This document shows, one piece after another, positions 60,326-64,000 of a stretch of DNA of 64,000 bases. The notes beneath the pieces were generated by a model, which did not search any database, was not told where the DNA came from, and saw only the letters and a program-made list of their open reading frames with translations. The stretch is from Candidatus Gastranaerophilales bacterium (GTDB lineage: Bacteria; Cyanobacteriota; Vampirovibrionia; Gastranaerophilales; Gastranaerophilaceae), in the NCBI GenBank assembly GCA_944325785.1, contig CALVBN010000003.1, positions 1-64,000 on the forward strand, given 5' to 3'. Position 1 is the first letter of the stretch. Each line of letters opens with the position of its first letter. Position numbers and translations under genes: made by a program.

Positions 60326-61671
60326 AAAAACGCGATAGAATTTTATTACTGAGTGTGTTTTTAACAGCTTTGATAATAACTCTTTTAACGATACTTGCGA
60401 AATTCCAGCTTGAGCAGTTTAAAAAAGCTTATTTTGCAGAAGAAAAGCAAGAAATTGTTATGCTGGCAAAGCAGGTAAGCTGGGCTGTCAAACCTGTTTT
60501 GGGAAGCAGGAATTATAAAGAGCTTCAAGAATATTGTTCGCTTTTTAAAAATAGTGATACTAGTATAACAGTGAAAAAGGGCGATAAAATTATTGCGGAT
60601 TCTTCTTATAAGGAGCCGGTTAAAAATTCTGATGCAGAAGATGCAGAAACTTTTATTATTTCACAAACCGTTTACCATTCAATGCCGATAAAAGCAGGTA
60701 CTGAAACTTATACATTAACGATTTCAACGACAGTTCAAGATATCAGTAAAACTATTGCGAAAGCAAAGAAGATAATCATATTCAGTATAATAATTGGTAT
60801 TTTTATTGTTATTATTCTTTCTTTGTATGTTTTTAATATGTATAAATCTTTTAATCAGCTGCAAAACAGTACTGTAAAAATTTCAGAAGGCGATTTAGAT
60901 ACGGAAATTTTTATTCCTCGCGCCGGTATTCTGTATGAACTGGCGTGCGCAGTCAAAAAAATGTCAAGACGTCTAAAGCTGCAGATTATTGAAATGCGAA
61001 GGCTGGAAAATTTTAGAAGTGATTTTATAGCAAGTATTTCGCACGAGATAAAAACTCCTCTTACAGGTATTCTTTCTGCTGTAGAAATATTAGAAGAACA
61101 AATTCAAGAAGAAAATCCTGCCGTTACAAAGTGCTTAACCATACTTAATAAGCAGTCTCAGAGGCTGAATTCTCTTGTGCAGGATATTCTGAGCCTTTCG
61201 GAAATTGAAAAAAGAAAACTTTCTGATAGAAAAGATTTTAAAATATTCAACCTTGCTAGTACTATTAAAAGCAGTATTTTGATGTGTACAGTATCAGATA
61301 TAAAAATTAATACAAAGCTTGAGGATATAGAAATATGTGGTGACAGCTCTCTTATAGAGCGCGCGTTAATCAATTTAATAATGAATGCTATAAAATACAG
61401 TAAGTCAGAAACAATTGATATATCATTAGAGAAAAAAGAAAATTTTGCTGAGATAAGAATTAGGGACTATGGTATTGGTATTCCGCAAGAGCATCTGCCC
61501 AGACTTTTTGAACATTTTTATCGTGTTGATAAAGCCAGAAGCCGTGATATGGGTGGAACTGGACTGGGGCTTGCTATAGTTAAGAATATTATAAAATTGC
61601 ATAATGGTTCTGTTAGTGTCGTTTCTGAAAACGGGTGTGAGTTTATAATCAGACTTCCTTTGTTGACATAA
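60322..61671 (+). CDS. Sensor histidine kinase (449 aa)
   Basis: A membrane sensor of the PhoR/EnvZ type. TM1 (about 8-27) and TM2 (about 150-171) enclose a periplasmic sensing loop of about 120 residues. HAMP follows (SLYVFNMYKSFNQLQNSTVKISEGDLDTEI). The dimerisation/phosphorylation helix has FIASISHEIKTPLTGILSAVEIL (His about 239). The ATPase domain carries the N box ERALINLIMNAIKYS, RDYGIGIPQEHLPRLFEHFYRVD and GGTGLGLAIVKN. Intact, with a four-base overlap to the truncated regulator, its expected partner. Unless another regulator takes over, this kinase is orphaned. Confidence 0.93.
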   Translation: MKKRDRILLLSVFLTALIITLLTILAKFQLEQFKKAYFAEEKQEIVMLAKQVSWAVKPVLGSRNYKELQEYCSLFKNSDTSITVKKGDKIIADSSYKEPVKNSDAEDAETFIISQTVYHSMPIKAGTETYTLTISTTVQDISKTIAKAKKIIIFSIIIGIFIVIILSLYVFNMYKSFNQLQNSTVKISEGDLDTEIFIPRAGILYELACAVKKMSRRLKLQIIEMRRLENFRSDFIASISHEIKTPLTGILSAVEILEEQIQEENPAVTKCLTILNKQSQRLNSLVQDILSLSEIEKRKLSDRKDFKIFNLASTIKSSILMCTVSDIKINTKLEDIEICGDSSLIERALINLIMNAIKYSKSETIDISLEKKENFAEIRIRDYGIGIPQEHLPRLFEHFYRVDKARSRDMGGTGLGLAIVKNIIKLHNGSVSVVSENGCEFIIRLPLLT

Positions 61672-61716
61672 CTGCTTGTTACTGCTAGAATATTTTTTTC
61701 TAAGAAGGAGATTTGT

Positions 61717-62478
61717 ATGAAATATTCAACAGACGGAACACAGTATCATATTGGTTTAAAAGAGGGTGATATCGGGGAATATGTTATATTGCCGGGAGAC
61801 CCCAAAAGATGTGCAAAAATTGCAGAATATTTTGATGATGCAAAATTAATTGCGGATAGACGAGAATTTACCACATATACAGGATTTTTAAACGGTGTAA
61901 AAGTAAGTGTTACGTCAACCGGTATAGGCGGTCCTTCTGCTGCTATTGCTCTGGAAGAGCTGGTAAAAGTCGGCGGTAAGTATTTCATCCGTGTCGGTAC
62001 CTGCGGTGGAATGGATTTAGATGTAAAAAGCGGAGATTTGGTTATTGCAACCGGTGCAATCAGAATGGAAGGTACGACAAAAGAGTACGCACCTATAGAA
62101 TTCCCAGCTGTAGCTAATTATGATATTGTAACTGCCTTAATTAAAGCTTCTCAAAATCTGAATATGCCTTATCATGTCGGTGTTGTTGAGTGTAAGGATT
62201 CTTTTTACGGGCAGCATAGTCCGGATTTAATGCCGGTGAGCTATGAATTGAATAATAAATGGAATGCTTGGCTTAAGCTCGGTTGTCTGGCATCGGAAAT
62301 GGAATCTGCAGCGTTATTTGTAGTAGGCAGTTATTTGAAAGTCAAAATCGGCTCTATTTTTCTCGTGGTTGCTAATCAAGAAAGGGAAAAACAAGGTTTA
62401 GAAAATCCTGTTGTGCATGATACAGATTCTGCAATAAGAACTGCAGTAGAGGCCATAAAGATATTAATAGCTAAATAG
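61717..62478 (+). CDS. udp: Uridine phosphorylase (253 aa)
   Basis: Phosphorolysis of uridine to uracil and ribose 1-phosphate. Features of the NP-I hexameric family: [21 protein letters not shown] (phosphate and subunit contacts), [30 protein letters not shown], and [17 protein letters not shown], where Glu-Met-Glu binds ribose. [12 protein letters not shown] is the uridine-type specificity loop. AAGGAG precedes ATG 61717. It may be co-transcribed with the kinase 45 bases upstream. Confidence 0.93.
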   Translation: MKYSTDGTQYHIGLKEGDIGEYVILPGDPKRCAKIAEYFDDAKLIADRREFTTYTGFLNGVKVSVTSTGIGGPSAAIALEELVKVGGKYFIRVGTCGGMDLDVKSGDLVIATGAIRMEGTTKEYAPIEFPAVANYDIVTALIKASQNLNMPYHVGVVECKDSFYGQHSPDLMPVSYELNNKWNAWLKLGCLASEMESAALFVVGSYLKVKIGSIFLVVANQEREKQGLENPVVHDTDSAIRTAVEAIKILIAK

Positions 62479-62483
62479 ATCTC

Positions 62484-62512
62484 TTGACAATTAATAAAAT
62501 ATAAGTTAATAT
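62484..62512 (+). promoter_or_regulatory. Consensus sigma-70 promoter of the trp-type leader
   Basis: TTGACA (62484-62489), exactly 17 bases, then TAATAT (62507-62512). The best sigma-70 promoter in the window. Confidence 0.85.
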
Positions 62513-62546
62513 TTCCTTGTATCGATATATCGATACAAGGAAATAT
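62509..62546 (+). promoter_or_regulatory. 38-bp perfect palindrome over the start of transcription
   Basis: Two 19-base arms are exact reverse complements; the core is tatcgatatatcgata. It overlaps the -10 box, covers the predicted +1 and ends four bases before the leader ATG. Classic position for a repressor operator. Confidence 0.8.
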
Positions 62547-62549
62547 ATT

Positions 62550-62606
62550 ATGAACAAAAAATCTTTAATAAATCTAAATAGAAGTTGGTGGCGCGGGTTA
62601 GTTTAA
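62550..62606 (+). CDS. trpL: trp-type leader peptide (18 aa)
   Basis: Reads MNKKSLINLNRSWWRGLV and stops. Two adjacent Trp codons near the end, followed by Arg, are the mark of tryptophan attenuation leaders (for example ...GWWRTS in E. coli). AAGGA lies about nine bases upstream. No trp biosynthesis gene follows within the window. Confidence 0.7.
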   Translation: MNKKSLINLNRSWWRGLV

Positions 62607-62683
62607 CTGCCCTTAATTTCACTGTTCTATTTAGTTTTAGGGTAGTTAAAACCTAAAGGTTTTGTCTGCTCTCAATTTTTTTT
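62590..62683 (+). promoter_or_regulatory. Putative attenuator after the leader peptide
   Basis: gtttaactgccct (62601-62613) can pair with agggtagttaaaac (62639-62652). The latter overlaps alternative stems (aaaacc-taaa-ggtttt; tttagg/cctaaa), and eight T occur at 62676-62683. The alternating pairings fit an attenuator, though the final hairpin is not next to the T run. Confidence 0.5.
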
Positions 62684-62757
62684 GTGTTAACGATTGTAAA
62701 CAAAACCGCTCGGGTTAGGCAATTTAAAAGTTTTACAAGTTTTAGGGAAAAAGAGTC

Positions 62758-63963
62758 ATGACAAAAGTTAACAACGAAAATTTAATCAACACACTGCCAA
62801 AAAAGCTTAAACCTGCGGCGAAGTTTGTAAGGCATCAGGAGCAAGCTTCCGGTCTTTCAACATCCCGTTTCATACAGGATGTTTCAACCTGTTTAATTCC
62901 AAAAGCTGTATTTTCAAGAAGCCTTGCGGATTTGACAGAAAACACTTTTCTGGAAGTTTCAGAAGAAACTCTTATTTACCTTGTACCGGCGCTTTTGGGC
63001 GAAAAAGTCGCGAGAAAAATTTTTTCAAAGGGGCTTGATAAAAATTTGAAAAAAGAAGTTGCTACGACCGGTGTTGAACTTATAAACAAGGGGGGAAAAA
63101 ATAATAAACAGGTTCTGCCGGTGAAGGCTGCTATTGCGCTTGCGGCAATGGCAATACCGCTTACTGAATTTTCGTTGAACTATATTAAAAATTTAATGAC
63201 ACTGAAGTTATTTAAGAAGAGTGATTTTAAAAATATTGCATCTTTAGAAAATAATCAAGAAGACATCAAGCACCAAGAGAAAGTCAAAAAGAGCGCACAA
63301 AAGCATATTGGTCTTGCAGGCGGACTTTATGCAGGATGTCTTGGGCTTGCAGGACTTCTTGCTTCAAGAGGCAAAAATTCAAAAATTCTGCAAAAAATTT
63401 CCGAGTTTATTGTTGCTCCGGGAAATAAATTGTTTAAAAATTCACCGAAAGCAAAGGACTTTGTAAATAAATATTTTTGCATGGATTTTGCTAATCAAAA
63501 CGGCAGATTATGTTTAAGCAAAGGACAGCTTACTACCTGCGTTCTGGTTGGCGGTGCCGGATATTTCGGTGCGTCTGCAGACAGAGGAAAAGAAAATTTA
63601 AAAGAAACCGCAACAAGATTTCCGCTGGTTGCTCTTTATGTGATTACTGGCAGCGAACTTGTAGAAAAGGGTTTTAGAAAATTACTTTATAAAATGGGTA
63701 AGTGCAAAGATTTGATTGATAAAAATTTGAATGTACCGGAGTTTAACAAACTTGAAAGTATGGCAAAAGAGCTTGCTAAAAAGAGAAATACAACTGTTGA
63801 AAATGAATATAAGTCGCTTGTAAAGCAAAAGGTGTTAATAAAAGGTTTGCCTTATATCTTTTCAATAGGGGTTATGGGATTTTTTGTCGCAGGTATGACA
63901 GTTCACTTTACCAAAAAGCGTTATGAAAATGCGCAAAAAAAGAAAGGCGCGGTGCAAGAATAA
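62758..63963 (+). CDS. Hypothetical membrane-associated protein (401 aa)
   Basis: No family recognised. Several moderately hydrophobic helices (VLPVKAAIALAAMAIPLTEFSLNYI, HIGLAGGLYAGCLGLAGLLAS, GLPYIFSIGVMGFFVAGMTVHF) alternate with basic, Lys-rich segments. No signal peptide. The N-terminus is soluble (MTKVNNENLINTLPKKLKPAAKFVRHQEQASGLSTSRFIQD). Probably an inner-membrane or membrane-bound scaffold. It begins 151 bases after the trp-type leader, so it may be under that attenuator by position, but the product is Trp-free and unrelated to tryptophan synthesis. Confidence 0.7.
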   Translation: MTKVNNENLINTLPKKLKPAAKFVRHQEQASGLSTSRFIQDVSTCLIPKAVFSRSLADLTENTFLEVSEETLIYLVPALLGEKVARKIFSKGLDKNLKKEVATTGVELINKGGKNNKQVLPVKAAIALAAMAIPLTEFSLNYIKNLMTLKLFKKSDFKNIASLENNQEDIKHQEKVKKSAQKHIGLAGGLYAGCLGLAGLLASRGKNSKILQKISEFIVAPGNKLFKNSPKAKDFVNKYFCMDFANQNGRLCLSKGQLTTCVLVGGAGYFGASADRGKENLKETATRFPLVALYVITGSELVEKGFRKLLYKMGKCKDLIDKNLNVPEFNKLESMAKELAKKRNTTVENEYKSLVKQKVLIKGLPYIFSIGVMGFFVAGMTVHFTKKRYENAQKKKGAVQE

Positions 63964-63964
63964 A

Positions 63965-64000
63965 TTGACACCTCACCCAGCCCTCTCCTGTAAGGAGAGG
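63965..64000 (+). repeat. Palindromic repeat, cut by the window end
   Basis: Near-identical to the element inserted in ldcA (45996-46033), in opposite orientation: ttgacacctcaccc, then ccctctcctg/taaggagagg. Begins two bases after a stop codon. Confidence 0.8.

Overview
The window is AT-rich, densely coded bacterial DNA. The best fit is a non-photosynthetic, gut-type cyanobacterial relative (Vampirovibrionia/Melainabacteria, order Gastranaerophilales). The reasons are: an OmpR-type regulator close to cyanobacterial RpaB; a BamA/Omp85 with three POTRA domains, as in cyanobacteria, rather than five; a Gram-negative envelope (BamA, Skp, autotransporter-like proteins, type IV-type prepilin) combined with fermentative genes (pyruvate phosphate dikinase, Fe-S serine dehydratase, rubrerythrin); flagellar genes (flagellin, FliA, FlhA, FliH, a FliG-like protein); and many unrecognised short proteins. 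The assignment is inference; no 16S gene is present.

Layout. 0-1.7 kb: tRNA-Ser and a two-gene hypothetical operon. 1.7-6 kb: a Pmp-like autotransporter. 6-12 kb: repeat-rich intergenic DNA, rubrerythrin, flagellin behind a textbook sigma-28 promoter, glutaredoxin, panD, a secreted repeat protein and fliA. 11-20 kb: rluD-lspA, a response regulator joined to the two serine dehydratase genes, pheS and prmC. 19-26 kb: two GT2 glycosyltransferases and a second autotransporter with about ten GGAIYN repeat units. 26-34 kb: rpaB, tRNA-His, a TPR protein and the operon fliG-like/fliH/flhA. 34-48 kb: secA, a prepilin, a GH57 glucan branching enzyme, a radical SAM protein, a PHP phosphoesterase, membrane proteins, a large SRP RNA, an LD-carboxypeptidase and an ABC ATPase. 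48-53 kb: ppdK, a HEPN/MNT toxin-antitoxin pair and a minimal tyrosine recombinase. 53-58 kb: the operon bamA-skp-deoA followed by a soluble FlhA-like protein. 58-64 kb: an anion permease, a truncated glycosyltransferase joined to a truncated response regulator, its histidine kinase, uridine phosphorylase, an orphan trp-type leader peptide and a hypothetical membrane protein.

The strongest leads for something undescribed are: (1) the membrane-segment-free FlhA paralogue with an extra N-terminal domain and coiled coil, translationally chained to an outer-membrane-biogenesis operon; (2) a trp-type leader peptide with a consensus promoter and a 38-bp perfect palindrome but no trp genes after it; (3) a deletion-like junction between an ArnT-type glycosyltransferase and a response regulator; (4) short tandem and palindromic repeat families (7-, 8- and 12-mers, a 37-bp dispersed repeat and a palindrome inserted in frame in ldcA); (5) a thiD-like 5' remnant serving as an upstream ORF for the autotransporter.

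All calls come from reading the sequence. No database search was run, so family names rest on recognised motifs, and starts were chosen by ribosome-binding-site spacing.
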